Positions 1-7,193 are shown, counted from the stretch's first letter. The stretch: 11,359 nucleotides of DNA from QHBQ01 sp038230695 (GCA_038230695.1 JBBRMT010000156.1:1-11359), one strand, 5' to 3'. The notes: generated from the sequence alone by a model not told the origin. Made by a program: numbers and translations.

Positions 1-689
1 ATCAGCGTGCCGGTGAGCAGGTAGTAGCAGGTAGCGGCCAGCGCGTAGATGTCGGTGTACGGCCCTTTGCGGCCAAAGGCAACCATCTGCTCCGGCGGGG
101 TGAAACCCCTGGTGGTGAACGCAGTTTGCATCACCGTCTGGTCAGCGGCAAACTCGCGGGCCGAGCCGAAGTCAATCAGCACCACCTGCCCGTTGCTGGC
201 CCGCATGATGTTGCTCGGCTTGATGTCGCGGTGTAGCAGGTTGACGGCGTGCAGCGTCGCCAACGCCTGCCCCACCTGCACGGTGCAGGCGACTGCCTCC
301 GCCTCCGATAGCCGCCCGCCCGCCATGGCTACGTACTTGTCCAGGGTGATGCCATTGATAAACTTCATCACCATGTAGGCGGTGTTGTTCTCGTTGAAGT
401 AGTCGTAGACCGACACGATGCTGGGATTGTCGAGGTGGCCGAGGGTGGTGGCCTCGCGCACGAAGCTGGCAATCGCCTTCTCCCAGGTGGCAGGCAGCAT
501 CCCCGGCGGAATGACCACCTGCCCGCCATTGCGCTGGCTGCCGGCGGGGTAGAGTTCCTTGATCGCTACGCGGCGGTTGAGCAGATTGTCATGCCCCTCA
601 TAGGCGATGCCAAAGTTGCTCACCCCCAGCACCGGCCCAACGGTGTAGTGTCCGTCGCGCAGGGGGGTATCTACCGTCAGTTCGGCCAT
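1..689 (-). CDS. Ser/Thr protein kinase (eukaryote-type, Hanks family), 3' end outside the window
   Basis: This gene encodes the N-terminal 229 residues of a eukaryote-type Ser/Thr kinase; the reading frame is still open at base 1. Kinase landmarks appear in the right order: a glycine-rich loop at about residues 18-27 (LGVSNFG), the ATP-binding lysine K44 in VAIK, a likely alpha-C glutamate E79, the catalytic loop HRDIKPSN at 153-160 (D155, K157, N160), the DFG motif at 173-175, an activation-segment PPEQ at 198-201 in place of APE, and D213 in the following helix. No N-terminal membrane segment is present, so the catalytic domain should be cytoplasmic. It would phosphorylate Ser/Thr on unknown substrates. 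The loop lacks its middle glycine (GxSxxG instead of GxGxxG), but all catalytic residues seen are intact. The ATG at 689 follows an AGAGGA ribosome site 6 bases upstream. It has its own promoter and lies 76 bases after the LPQTG protein gene. A C-terminal sensor or transmembrane domain, common in such kinases, cannot be judged here. Confidence 0.93.
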   Translation of the reverse strand, partial: MAELTVDTPLRDGHYTVGPVLGVSNFGIAYEGHDNLLNRRVAIKELYPAGSQRNGGQVVIPPGMLPATWEKAIASFVREATTLGHLDNPSIVSVYDYFNENNTAYMVMKFINGITLDKYVAMAGGRLSEAEAVACTVQVGQALATLHAVNLLHRDIKPSNIMRASNGQVVLIDFGSAREFAADQTVMQTAFTTRGFTPPEQMVAFGRKGPYTDIYALAATCYYLLTGTL

Positions 690-726
690 TGCGTATCCTC
701 TCGATGTCGAGGGGCATAACTGCACC

Positions 727-736
727 CCTGATCAGG
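727..736. promoter_or_regulatory. 10-bp palindrome at the predicted kinase transcription start
   Basis: The perfect palindrome CCTGATCAGG begins five bases downstream of the -10 box and covers the expected start site. A dyad here could be an operator, but a 10-bp palindrome can also arise by chance. No regulator gene is adjacent. Confidence 0.3.
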
Positions 737-740
737 CTGC

Positions 741-769
741 ATTATATACGGTTACGCTCGGCGCGTCAA
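741..769 (-). promoter_or_regulatory. Sigma70-type promoter for the kinase gene
   Basis: On the minus strand a -35 box TTGACG (764-769) is followed by exactly 17 bases and a perfect -10 box TATAAT (741-746). Transcription should begin near 734-736, giving a leader of about 45 bases before the kinase ATG at 689. The -35 box contains the TGA stop codon (766-768) of the preceding LPQTG gene, so promoter and coding sequence overlap. It is the best promoter match I found in the window, and it implies that the kinase can be expressed independently of the pilus genes. Confidence 0.8.
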
Positions 770-1944
770 CCAATCTGCCGCCGCCGCCCACGCAATAGCA
801 GGCCGAGACCACTCAGCAGCAATGCGGCAATGAGCAGCAGCAGCGGCAGGCTGGCCGCGCTGGCGTTGCCGGTTTGCGGCAGGCCGGGCGGCGAACCGAT
901 GGTGATGCTCACGATTAGCCCCTGGATCTCGTTGCTGTTGACGTAGACGATGTTCTGCACCCCGCTGCCGAGGTCGGCTCGCACCGTGGTGGCGATGCGG
1001 GTGGTCACGCTTTCGCCGGGCAGCAGCGTCCCCAGCTTCAACACCACCACCTGGCCGTTGACGCTGACATCGGTGGGACGGCTGGTCATTACTGAGTCGA
1101 TCGCCAGTTGCAGCGGCACCGTGTCGATAACGACCACGTTGGTAAGGGTGACGGTACGGCTGCGGTTGCGCGTCTTGATCGTGAAGTTGATATTGCTACC
1201 CACCGCCGCGCCGTTGACATCGGCGGACTTGCTGGCCTCCAGCGGCCCGGCAAGCTGGGTGCTGCTCACCGCGGCGGAGGTTTCGCTAATCGCGCCGACG
1301 CTGATTGGCACCGCGCTGGTGGGGGTAGCGGGCGCAACGGTCGGCGCAGCCAGGGTGGGCAGGGCGGTCGCCGTTGGCAGCAGCGCGACGGTTGCGCTCG
1401 GCGCGGCGGTTGTCGTCGCGGCTACGGTTGGCGAGGCAGTCGCGGTAAGGGCGGGCGGCGTGCTGGTTGTGGCTAGCGGCGTGTTGGTCGAGGGGGGCGT
1501 GTTGGTTGCCCCCGGCACACGAGTGCCGCCACCAGGTGGCGGGGTGAAGGTGCTAGTCGGAGTGTTCGTCGGCGTGTTGGTCGGCGTGTCGGTGGGGATG
1601 CTAGTCGCTGTGTTGGCGAGAGTATCAGTCGGCGTAATCGTCGGGCTAGCCGTCGGCGTGGGCGTGTCGGTCGGGGTGAGGGTGCTGGTTGCCGTCGGTG
1701 TGTTTGTATTACAGATGCGGCCGATGCAAGGGGTGGGCGTGACTGTTGGGCAGATTTGGAGGCTGCAGGGGGTTTCTGTTGCTGTCGGGCTGGGGGTCGC
1801 AACCTGTGCCAGGTTGACGGCACCAAGCGAGGCGGCCGGGCTGTTCAGCCCACTTGCCTGCGCGACCGACGGAACGAGCATAACGCCCAGTATCAGCAGC
1901 GCCAAGAGCAAGCCGCGTTGCTGTATGTTGCGGTTTGATTTCAT
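766..1944 (-). CDS. Secreted Thr/Pro-rich stalk protein with DUF11-type domain and LPQTG cell-wall sorting signal
   Basis: This 392-residue protein is built like a wall-anchored surface protein. Residues 1-30 form a signal peptide with a likely cut after AQA. Residues 50-210 are a low-complexity Thr/Pro stalk with imperfect TPTxTPT repeats, which should be extended and may be glycosylated. Near the stalk start, two copies of a TPCxxxIC unit place cysteines at 60, 65, 73 and 78. Residues 233-345 resemble the DUF11 beta-sandwich repeat found in bacterial surface proteins (ADVNGAAVGSNINFTI, then TNVVVIDTVP, then LLPGESVTTRI). The C-terminus has LPQTG (355-359), a hydrophobic helix (about 366-384) and an RGRRR tail, which is the classic sortase layout. 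The ATG at 1944 is preceded by AAAGGAAA about 8 bases upstream; a longer open frame to 2838 runs antiphase through the neighbouring gene and is not real. It lies 44 bases after the membrane-protein gene and may share its transcript. An adhesive or structural role beside the pilus is inference. Confidence 0.88.
   Translation of the reverse strand: MKSNRNIQQRGLLLALLILGVMLVPSVAQASGLNSPAASLGAVNLAQVATPSPTATETPCSLQICPTVTPTPCIGRICNTNTPTATSTLTPTDTPTPTASPTITPTDTLANTATSIPTDTPTNTPTNTPTSTFTPPPGGGTRVPGATNTPPSTNTPLATTSTPPALTATASPTVAATTTAAPSATVALLPTATALPTLAAPTVAPATPTSAVPISVGAISETSAAVSSTQLAGPLEASKSADVNGAAVGSNINFTIKTRNRSRTVTLTNVVVIDTVPLQLAIDSVMTSRPTDVSVNGQVVVLKLGTLLPGESVTTRIATTVRADLGSGVQNIVYVNSNEIQGLIVSITIGSPPGLPQTGNASAASLPLLLLIAALLLSGLGLLLRGRRRQIG
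1555..1720 (-). repeat. Degenerate 12-bp repeats encoding the Thr/Pro stalk
   Basis: The coding DNA here consists of imperfect 12-base units; on the plus strand they read as variants of GTCGGCGTGTTG. They encode TPTN/TPTD-type tetrapeptides in the stalk of the LPQTG protein. Tracts like this change length readily by slippage and recombination, so stalk length may differ between strains. Confidence 0.6.
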
Positions 1945-1988
1945 GCTATCTTTCCTTTCTTTTGAACCTAATCTGCTGGCAGCTTTTC

Positions 1989-2783
1989 TTATAACTTGAT
2001 GTTGGGGCTGACCTGGGCGATGAGCGCGACCAGCCACTGCCAAAGTAGGCTGCCGACGAGTAGCGCCACGACGAACTGCAAGGTGAAGAAGACGAGCAGC
2101 ATCACGCTGATCGCCTGGCCGCGCTTTGCGCCAACGCTGCGTAGCGCGAGATAGACCAGCGCCAATGTCCAGGGAACGAGCAGCAGCTTGAAGCTGGTTT
2201 CGATGGCATAAAGTACGCCACCATCCAGCAGCAGCAGGAAGGGCAGCAGCGCCGCCTCGGCCAGTATCGGCATCGCGGCGAAGGCGAGAACCACTGCGAC
2301 GTTGCGGAAGCCAGAGGACACCGCCACGCCTATCGCCCGTAGGTAGGCGTAGGTCAGCAGGCTGATCAGCAGCCAGAGCAGCACGCCTGCTGCGGTAATG
2401 AGCAGCACCAGCGTGGCGGGCGCAAGGCGGCCAATCGTCAGCAGGGGGTCGAGCAGATATTGCACTCCCGGCAGACCCAGGCGGGGATTCTGCTGCGCGA
2501 TGTTGTTGAGGGTAGCGACGAACAGCGCGTTGCGGCTGTAGATGGTCGCGGCCTGTACCAGCGCGGCCAGCAACACCACTACCGTGGCGTTGAGCAGGGG
2601 GGCGGCCCCGCTCTCCTTCAGGCGGGCAAGGGCGAGGCGGGGCTGCACCAGCATCAGCCAGAGTAGCCAGGGGATATTGACATCCTGGCGGCGGGCCTCC
2701 GCCCGCGCTGCCACGAGCGCACGGTAATTGGGCCAACTGGGGCCACCGCGCGGCGGGGGCGCGCTTGCTGGTCGCTTGCTCAT
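1989..2783 (-). CDS. Polytopic membrane protein, possibly Yip1-like
   Basis: A 264-residue integral membrane protein of uncertain function. About 60 N-terminal residues are polar, with a Pro-rich start and a basic stretch at 22-32. Five hydrophobic segments follow at about 62-82, 120-148, 161-186, 196-216 and 226-254. A Pro-Arg-Leu-rich segment before the first helix (47-57), the helix spacing and the size resemble the bacterial Yip1/YIF1-like membrane family, but I see no diagnostic motif, so that name is tentative. Its ATG overlaps the stop codon of the upstream RYPG-protein gene as ATGA. No strong ribosome site is visible, so translation is probably coupled to that gene. This links it to the end of the pilus cluster, where a role in assembly or envelope organisation is inferred only from position. 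Confidence 0.8.
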   Translation of the reverse strand: MSKRPASAPPPRGGPSWPNYRALVAARAEARRQDVNIPWLLWLMLVQPRLALARLKESGAAPLLNATVVVLLAALVQAATIYSRNALFVATLNNIAQQNPRLGLPGVQYLLDPLLTIGRLAPATLVLLITAAGVLLWLLISLLTYAYLRAIGVAVSSGFRNVAVVLAFAAMPILAEAALLPFLLLLDGGVLYAIETSFKLLLVPWTLALVYLALRSVGAKRGQAISVMLLVFFTLQFVVALLVGSLLWQWLVALIAQVSPNIKL

Positions 2784-3295
2784 CGTGTCTTTGGCTCACT
2801 GGCGATGATGGACACCGTAGTGGTATTGTCGGCAGCAACCGCGAACTGAATCGCTACCTCCGGAGTGCCGATTACATCCTTTGCCTCGTTACGAGTGAAA
2901 TCCATACGCAAGGCGTTCTCCTGTTTGCTGAACAGCCGCCAGCCGTATTTAGGTAGCTCGGTCTCGTAGTAGGCGGATACCTGCTTCAGCGGGTCGGCGC
3001 TGGCATAAATGAGGTTGAACGATTTGCCTTTGCTCGTATCCTGCTCCACGTAATAGAGGCGGCGGCTGCCGGGATAGCGCGGCACGGTGTTGAGGTCGCG
3101 CCCAGCGTAGTCGCCGCTACCCCCCGCATAGTTGGCGATCGCCGCAGGCAAGGTGGTTTCGGGCAGGCTGGCAACTTGAGCGCCGCGCTGGTTGATCAGG
3201 TAGAGGGTAACTACCGCCAGAGCCACAATGATCACCAGTCCTATCGCATCGGTGCGGGAGAGGCGGCGGCGGTGAAGGCGGGGTGAGCTACTCAT
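2780..3295 (-). CDS. Membrane-anchored 'RYPG' domain protein B (uncharacterised)
   Basis: A 171-residue protein that I do not recognise as a named family. A basic N-terminus (SSSPRLHRRRLSR) precedes one hydrophobic helix at about 17-34, with no obvious signal-peptide cut, so it should be anchored with its C-terminal domain outside. That domain contains VPRYPGS (71-77), then a beta-like stretch, then SADPLKQVSAYYETELPKYG (99-118) followed by WRLF. The same order occurs in the 214-residue protein at 6527-7171, so the two look like paralogues. The ATG at 3295 has a GGAG ribosome site 7 bases upstream. It lies 13 bases after a TadE-like gene and overlaps the membrane-protein gene by 4 bases. Its place in the cluster suggests a helper in pilus assembly or envelope attachment; the function is unknown. 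Confidence 0.8.
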   Translation of the reverse strand: MSSSPRLHRRRLSRTDAIGLVIIVALAVVTLYLINQRGAQVASLPETTLPAAIANYAGGSGDYAGRDLNTVPRYPGSRRLYYVEQDTSKGKSFNLIYASADPLKQVSAYYETELPKYGWRLFSKQENALRMDFTRNEAKDVIGTPEVAIQFAVAADNTTTVSIIASEPKTR

Positions 3296-3308
3296 TGCAT
3301 CGCTCCTG

Positions 3309-3761
3309 CTACAGTCCGCCCAACTCGAATACCGAGCCAGGCTGCCAGAGGTTGAAAGTGGCGTGCGATTCGACGTGGAGCGAGGCGCGGCCCAGGAAGG
3401 TCTGGCCGATGATCAGCAAGGGAACTTCACAAGTGACCCTCACCACGCGGCTCTGGTTGGTCCACAGCAGCAGACTCGGACCCTGCGTCGGAGGGTCAAT
3501 CGTGCCAGTGCAGGTTGCCCCGGTCATGGTTTTATTGTCGGCCAGCATCTGGTCGAGCAACTGCTGCGCCTCAACATCACCGTCGTAGTTGAAGATAGCG
3601 CGACGGCCCGCCTCGCGCACCGCATTGTCGGCCACCGCCTTCATGTGGATGGCATCCGCCAGCGAGAGGAAGATGACCATCAGCGTGACGAGCAGGGTTG
3701 CCACCAGCGCGAACTCGACCACTGCCTGCCCCTTGCGCCTGCTTTTAATCCGTTTACGCAT
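3309..3761 (-). CDS. TadE-like pseudopilin
   Basis: A 150-residue TadE-family protein. A short basic leader (MRKRIKSRRK) ends in G11, followed by QAVVEFALV, a type IVb prepilin-peptidase site with glutamate at +5 of the mature protein (E16). A hydrophobic helix runs to about residue 38. The outer domain (about 39-150) carries two cysteines in the C-terminal half, around residues 84 and 110, which could form a disulphide. In characterised Tad systems, TadE and TadF are processed by the same peptidase as Flp and are needed for fibre formation without being major subunits. The ATG at 3761 follows AAGGAG about 9 bases upstream. It lies 20 bases after the TadG-like gene and 13 bases before RYPG protein B. 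It is the second of two TadE-like genes in the cluster and is of ordinary length for the family. Confidence 0.88.
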   Translation of the reverse strand: MRKRIKSRRKGQAVVEFALVATLLVTLMVIFLSLADAIHMKAVADNAVREAGRRAIFNYDGDVEAQQLLDQMLADNKTMTGATCTGTIDPPTQGPSLLLWTNQSRVVRVTCEVPLLIIGQTFLGRASLHVESHATFNLWQPGSVFELGGL

Positions 3762-3781
3762 CGTGCCACTCTCCTTGCCGC

Positions 3782-5728
3782 TTAGAAGAAGCTATCGGGG
3801 TTGCTGGGGTCGAACTGGCCAAAGGTGCCGGTGATAGGGATGGTGGCAGGCGCATCCAGGCCGGTAGCCGAGGCAGCGGCGTGCCAGGTGTTGATCAGAG
3901 TATCGGCAGTGTGCAGCGCGTCGCTGAGTTCGTTGGCGACGGCGTAGGGATCGCTGCCATCCACCCGCGCCGCGCTGCTCATGAAGCCTGCGTCTACCTT
4001 GATTAGACGCGGGCGCACATCGTGCATATCAGGAGCCTCCACCTGGAAGATGGGTAGACCCTCGATCTCCCCAATCACGAAGTCGCAGATCGCGCCGCTG
4101 CATAGGCCATTGAGCGCCGCTCTGACACTGTCTACCCCGTTGGCATCAGCCTGCGCCAGTTTGGTAAGCGCATCAACGAACCAACCGAAGACCCCGCCAA
4201 GTGCGCCCAGCACCCCCCCGCCAGTGCTGCCATTGGCCTGTGTAAACAGGCTGGTATCGCTGCTGTGGGAGTAGAGCGGTTCGCTGCTACTCACAGTGAA
4301 GCCGAAAGCCGAGGCCCAGGTCTGGCCGGGGTCACTGCCACCAAAGTTGAGCAGCGGGGTTGGCCCCTTCTTCACTACTATCACCATCACCCCTTCCAGA
4401 CCTGGTATGCCCATGCTCACATCGTGGCGACGTAGATCGCCCGCGTCAACTGCGTTGGCATTTTCGCGATTCTGTTCGATGGTGTTCTGGTTATTGGTGA
4501 TGTCAGTCTGATCGTTATCCCGTTGCGTCTTGGCATCATTTATCTGCGATTGGTAGCCGTCAGCCTGTTGCATCGCGGCATCGCGGGTAGCAACATCCTG
4601 GTTGTAGACGTGCTGGGCATTGTCAATCGCGGTCTGCAAGTCGCCGCAGTTCGGGGCTGGGCCGGGTGCAGGTGTAGGTGTGGGGTTGTCCTTGCAGCCC
4701 GCCGCGTCGAAAGCCTGCTGCGCCGCTTGTACCGTCTGCGTGTCAGTGCTGCCAGCGGCGAGTTGCGCCTGCGATGCCTGGATCGCTTCAGTGATCTGGG
4801 GGCATGGTATCTTCGACGGATTCTCCTGGCAGAGGGGGGTCGCGTCGGTAGAGGGCGGCTGCGGTTGCTGCGGTTGAACGAGCGCCTCCTGCGCCACTAG
4901 ATAGCCATGTGCTGCGCCTTGCCCGTCGGTAAGCTGCTGGGTGCCGTCAATCTTGATTGATAGCACATCAACCGTCTTCTCTGTCACCCAGTAGTTCGTT
5001 TCCAAACCGGGGATGATGTTATTGTTGATGTTGTCAATGTCGGCCTGATCGGCTTTGATCTTGGCTGCATAAGTCGAGTCGTCGGGCAATTTCTGGCCCT
5101 GATAGCCACTGCCGATCTGGCCGGGAACGCCGATCGGCATTGCCAGCGGGATGGTAAAGTCCGCACCATTGGCCTGACCATATTCGTATGCGTTGTACAT
5201 AGCAATGAAAGGGCCAACCAGGGCGGTTGCTTTCTCAAAACCCTGCAGTACCGGTTTGAAGCCGGATGTTAGCGAGTCTACCTCATCGGCCACGTTCTGG
5301 ATGATTTGGGCTATATTTTCTATGGCATCGGCAATGGGAAATGCCCAATCGCCCGCACAGAAGCAGGGGGGGATGGCATCGAGACCGATGCCGACCGCGA
5401 TGAAGCCGTAGCCGATGTCGCGCACCACGATTGCCGCCGACTGGATCAGGGCGACAATTTCGTCGCGCAGGAATTGCAGGATCTCGAAGGTCTTGATTAG
5501 CTCTTTGGCCTGGGCCTGTACATTGGCCCCAGCCAGGGCGGCGCTATCGGCGGCGGTTTGCACGTCGGCGCGACTGTTGACCAGTTGCTGCACGTTAAGC
5601 GTAAGTGCCAGGATCGCGAAGATCATCAGCAGCGAGAGGGCAACCAGGATCAGCGACTGGCCCTTGCGCTTGTGGGGGGCGCGGTGCAGCAGACGCTGCA
5701 GGAGGTTCGGTTGCTTTGCTACGATCAC
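3782..5728 (-). CDS. TadG-like pilus assembly protein with large coiled-coil central region
   Basis: A 648-residue protein with a TadG-type N-terminus. A basic stretch with KRKG (20-23) leads into the helix QSLILVALSLLMIF (24-37) and beyond, followed by NSRADVQTAADSAALAGA (51-68), the conserved signature of the putative Flp-assembly TadE/G-like domain. Unlike the TadE-like proteins, the glutamate at +5 is absent (Leu there), so peptidase processing is doubtful. The rest is unusual: a hydrophobic, helix-rich part (about 90-200), a Pro-rich linker (PTPTPAPGPAP, 349-359), and a Gln/Asn/Asp-rich probable coiled coil (about 362-428). Cysteines sit at 122, 124, 300, 309, 345, 361, 543 and 548. I see no von Willebrand A domain, which many TadG proteins carry. 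The start is GTG at 5728, chosen because AAGGAGT lies 6 bases upstream and no ATG fits. It sits 14 bases after the first TadE-like gene. Confidence 0.87.
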   Translation of the reverse strand: MIVAKQPNLLQRLLHRAPHKRKGQSLILVALSLLMIFAILALTLNVQQLVNSRADVQTAADSAALAGANVQAQAKELIKTFEILQFLRDEIVALIQSAAIVVRDIGYGFIAVGIGLDAIPPCFCAGDWAFPIADAIENIAQIIQNVADEVDSLTSGFKPVLQGFEKATALVGPFIAMYNAYEYGQANGADFTIPLAMPIGVPGQIGSGYQGQKLPDDSTYAAKIKADQADIDNINNNIIPGLETNYWVTEKTVDVLSIKIDGTQQLTDGQGAAHGYLVAQEALVQPQQPQPPSTDATPLCQENPSKIPCPQITEAIQASQAQLAAGSTDTQTVQAAQQAFDAAGCKDNPTPTPAPGPAPNCGDLQTAIDNAQHVYNQDVATRDAAMQQADGYQSQINDAKTQRDNDQTDITNNQNTIEQNRENANAVDAGDLRRHDVSMGIPGLEGVMVIVVKKGPTPLLNFGGSDPGQTWASAFGFTVSSSEPLYSHSSDTSLFTQANGSTGGGVLGALGGVFGWFVDALTKLAQADANGVDSVRAALNGLCSGAICDFVIGEIEGLPIFQVEAPDMHDVRPRLIKVDAGFMSSAARVDGSDPYAVANELSDALHTADTLINTWHAAASATGLDAPATIPITGTFGQFDPSNPDSFF

Positions 5729-5742
5729 GGCTACACTCCTTG

Positions 5743-6522
5743 CTAGTGCGGATAAAATGGCAGGTACAGGCGGAAGGGATTGCCGCTGTTACAATCGCTG
5801 GCGGTAAGATCCACCTCGGCATATGCCTGTTCGTTTCCCGCTGAGGCGGCGGTCGGTCCGCTACACGAGTAACTATCGCTGCCATTACACGACGTGTCGC
5901 TGCTGTTCGATCCCATGTGCCAGTGAACCTCGGCGCTGCTGTCCAGCGGCACGGTACTCTGATTATTGTCCTCGGTAGTGGAGTGGATATTGACGCTGAG
6001 GTTATCCGTGCCGATGGTGGGGCGGGCAGGCACCACCTCCGCGCCCAGATTGCAGGATTGTAGGGGATACCAGGCCAGCGGAGTAGCATCCACCCAGTCG
6101 GCGCGAAATGCGCGGCCCACGGCCCGCAGGGTAATCTTGGTAAAGGGGAGTAGCGGCAGCGCCGTCACGTCGGCTTCCAGGGTGACAACATCCTCATGGC
6201 CCTCGCTACTGAGGGTCGCTTTGGTGTCGGCCAACATGGGCAGCACCTTGCGGGCGCGCACGTTAATGATGGTCTCCACCGCCTGTTCGCGGGTGCGCGA
6301 ACCAAAATCCATACCGTCGAGGACGGTATTGACGTAGGTAAGGTCGTTATGCACCGAGGCGGAGCGGGCCGCTTCGGAGGCCGCGCTGGATAGGATTGAC
6401 TGGGCAATGCCGATCTGCAGCAATTGCAGGATGCTGAAGATGAGCAGCAGCACCAACGGCAGCACCAGCGCGAACTCTACCACCGCCTGGCCGCGTAGCT
6501 TATTCTTGATGCGCTGGAACAT
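5743..6522 (-). CDS. TadE-like pseudopilin, long form with Cys-rich tail
   Basis: A TadE-family protein of 259 residues from the chosen start. A basic leader (MFQRIKNKLR) ends in G11, followed by QAVVEFALVLPLVLLL with E16 at +5, as expected for type IVb prepilin-peptidase cleavage. The hydrophobic helix ends near residue 45. The remaining 210 or so residues make it longer than the usual TadE. The tail is rich in Ser, Asn and Asp with cysteines at 157, 212, 220 and 244, so disulphides outside the membrane are possible. I chose ATG 6522 because GGGAG lies 8 bases upstream and the start falls 4 bases after the previous stop. An in-frame ATG at 6537 would add five residues and overlap the previous gene by 11 bases, but it lacks a ribosome site. 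It precedes the TadG-like gene by 14 bases and is clearly co-transcribed with it. Confidence 0.87.
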   Translation of the reverse strand: MFQRIKNKLRGQAVVEFALVLPLVLLLIFSILQLLQIGIAQSILSSAASEAARSASVHNDLTYVNTVLDGMDFGSRTREQAVETIINVRARKVLPMLADTKATLSSEGHEDVVTLEADVTALPLLPFTKITLRAVGRAFRADWVDATPLAWYPLQSCNLGAEVVPARPTIGTDNLSVNIHSTTEDNNQSTVPLDSSAEVHWHMGSNSSDTSCNGSDSYSCSGPTAASAGNEQAYAEVDLTASDCNSGNPFRLYLPFYPH

Positions 6523-6526
6523 TTGC

Positions 6527-7171
6527 CTAGCTCCCATCTAACCGCGAGGGGCGGAACTGACTATTGATAAACAGCGGCAGCGCCGTCGGGGTGGGTTGCC
6601 CAGGGATGGCGATCTGGCCGACGACATCGAGGGTAATGTTGGTCGGGTTGCCCTGTCCGCCCACCGGCAAATCGAAGCTTTGCGAGATGGCGAAGAGGAT
6701 AATCGAGCCAGCGTTGCGCGCGTCATCGTAGGCAAGATAGTAGCCATGCACATCGTCGTTGAACTGGTAATTGTAGCGCAGGCGCATCCCCAACTTCTTG
6801 CTGGCATAGTTGGTGTAGAAAGCGGAAACGGCGGCAGGGTTGTCGGTGGTAATATAGTGAAGCTCGTGAACCACATCGGTGTTGATGCGCTTCACCAACA
6901 CTGCGCCGGGATAGCGGATTATATCCTGGTCGTCGCCCACCCCCGGCGCATCCTGGACGGGCAGCGGCGTGCCATTACCCACCACCGCAAACGGCGACAC
7001 CCCCTGGCTGGCGGCGATGAATTGGGGCAGCGGCGTGCCGCCACCTGAAAGGAGGTTGGTCGGGGTCGCAGAGGGCGCAGGCTTCTGCACCGTAATGCCC
7101 AGTACCAGCAGCACGATGATGAATGTCACCACGAACATGATTATACTTGAGCGCAATTGCTGCCTTGACAT
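6527..7171 (-). CDS. Membrane-anchored 'RYPG' domain protein A (uncharacterised)
   Basis: A 214-residue protein without a recognised family. One N-terminal helix (about 10-27) anchors it. A Pro/Gly/Ser/Thr-rich linker (30-80) follows, then a folded domain with IIRYPGA (84-90) and a segment at 105-133 containing TTDNPAAVSAFYTNYASKKLG then MRLRY, and finally NITLDVVGQIAIPG near 178-191. RYPG protein B at 2780-3295 shows the same succession, including an aromatic pair after a Val-Ser-Ala motif, so the two are probable paralogues placed either side of the TadE/TadG genes. ATG 7171 is chosen because AGAGGGG lies 6 bases upstream. An upstream GTG (7336) in the same frame would add 55 residues, but it has no good ribosome site and would place a hydrophilic stretch before the anchor. 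It ends 4 bases before the TadE-like start. Confidence 0.8.
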   Translation of the reverse strand: MSRQQLRSSIIMFVVTFIIVLLVLGITVQKPAPSATPTNLLSGGGTPLPQFIAASQGVSPFAVVGNGTPLPVQDAPGVGDDQDIIRYPGAVLVKRINTDVVHELHYITTDNPAAVSAFYTNYASKKLGMRLRYNYQFNDDVHGYYLAYDDARNAGSIILFAISQSFDLPVGGQGNPTNITLDVVGQIAIPGQPTPTALPLFINSQFRPSRLDGS

Positions 7172-7193
7172 TGCCAACCCCTCTGTCTGATAG

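Noticed and set aside
49..719. Plus-strand open frames over the first 700 bases
   Set aside because: They are antisense to the kinase, whose motifs are unambiguous on the minus strand.
950..1999. 349-codon open frame on the plus strand rich in Val and Gly
   Set aside because: It is antisense to the Thr/Pro stalk protein; Thr/Pro codons read backwards give Gly/Val codons and few stops. The sense frame has a signal peptide, ribosome site and sorting signal.
1945..2838. N-terminal extension of the LPQTG protein frame up to 2838
   Set aside because: The extension overlaps the five-helix membrane protein gene in another frame and is Arg/Pro/Ala-rich. A signal peptide with a ribosome site begins at 1944.
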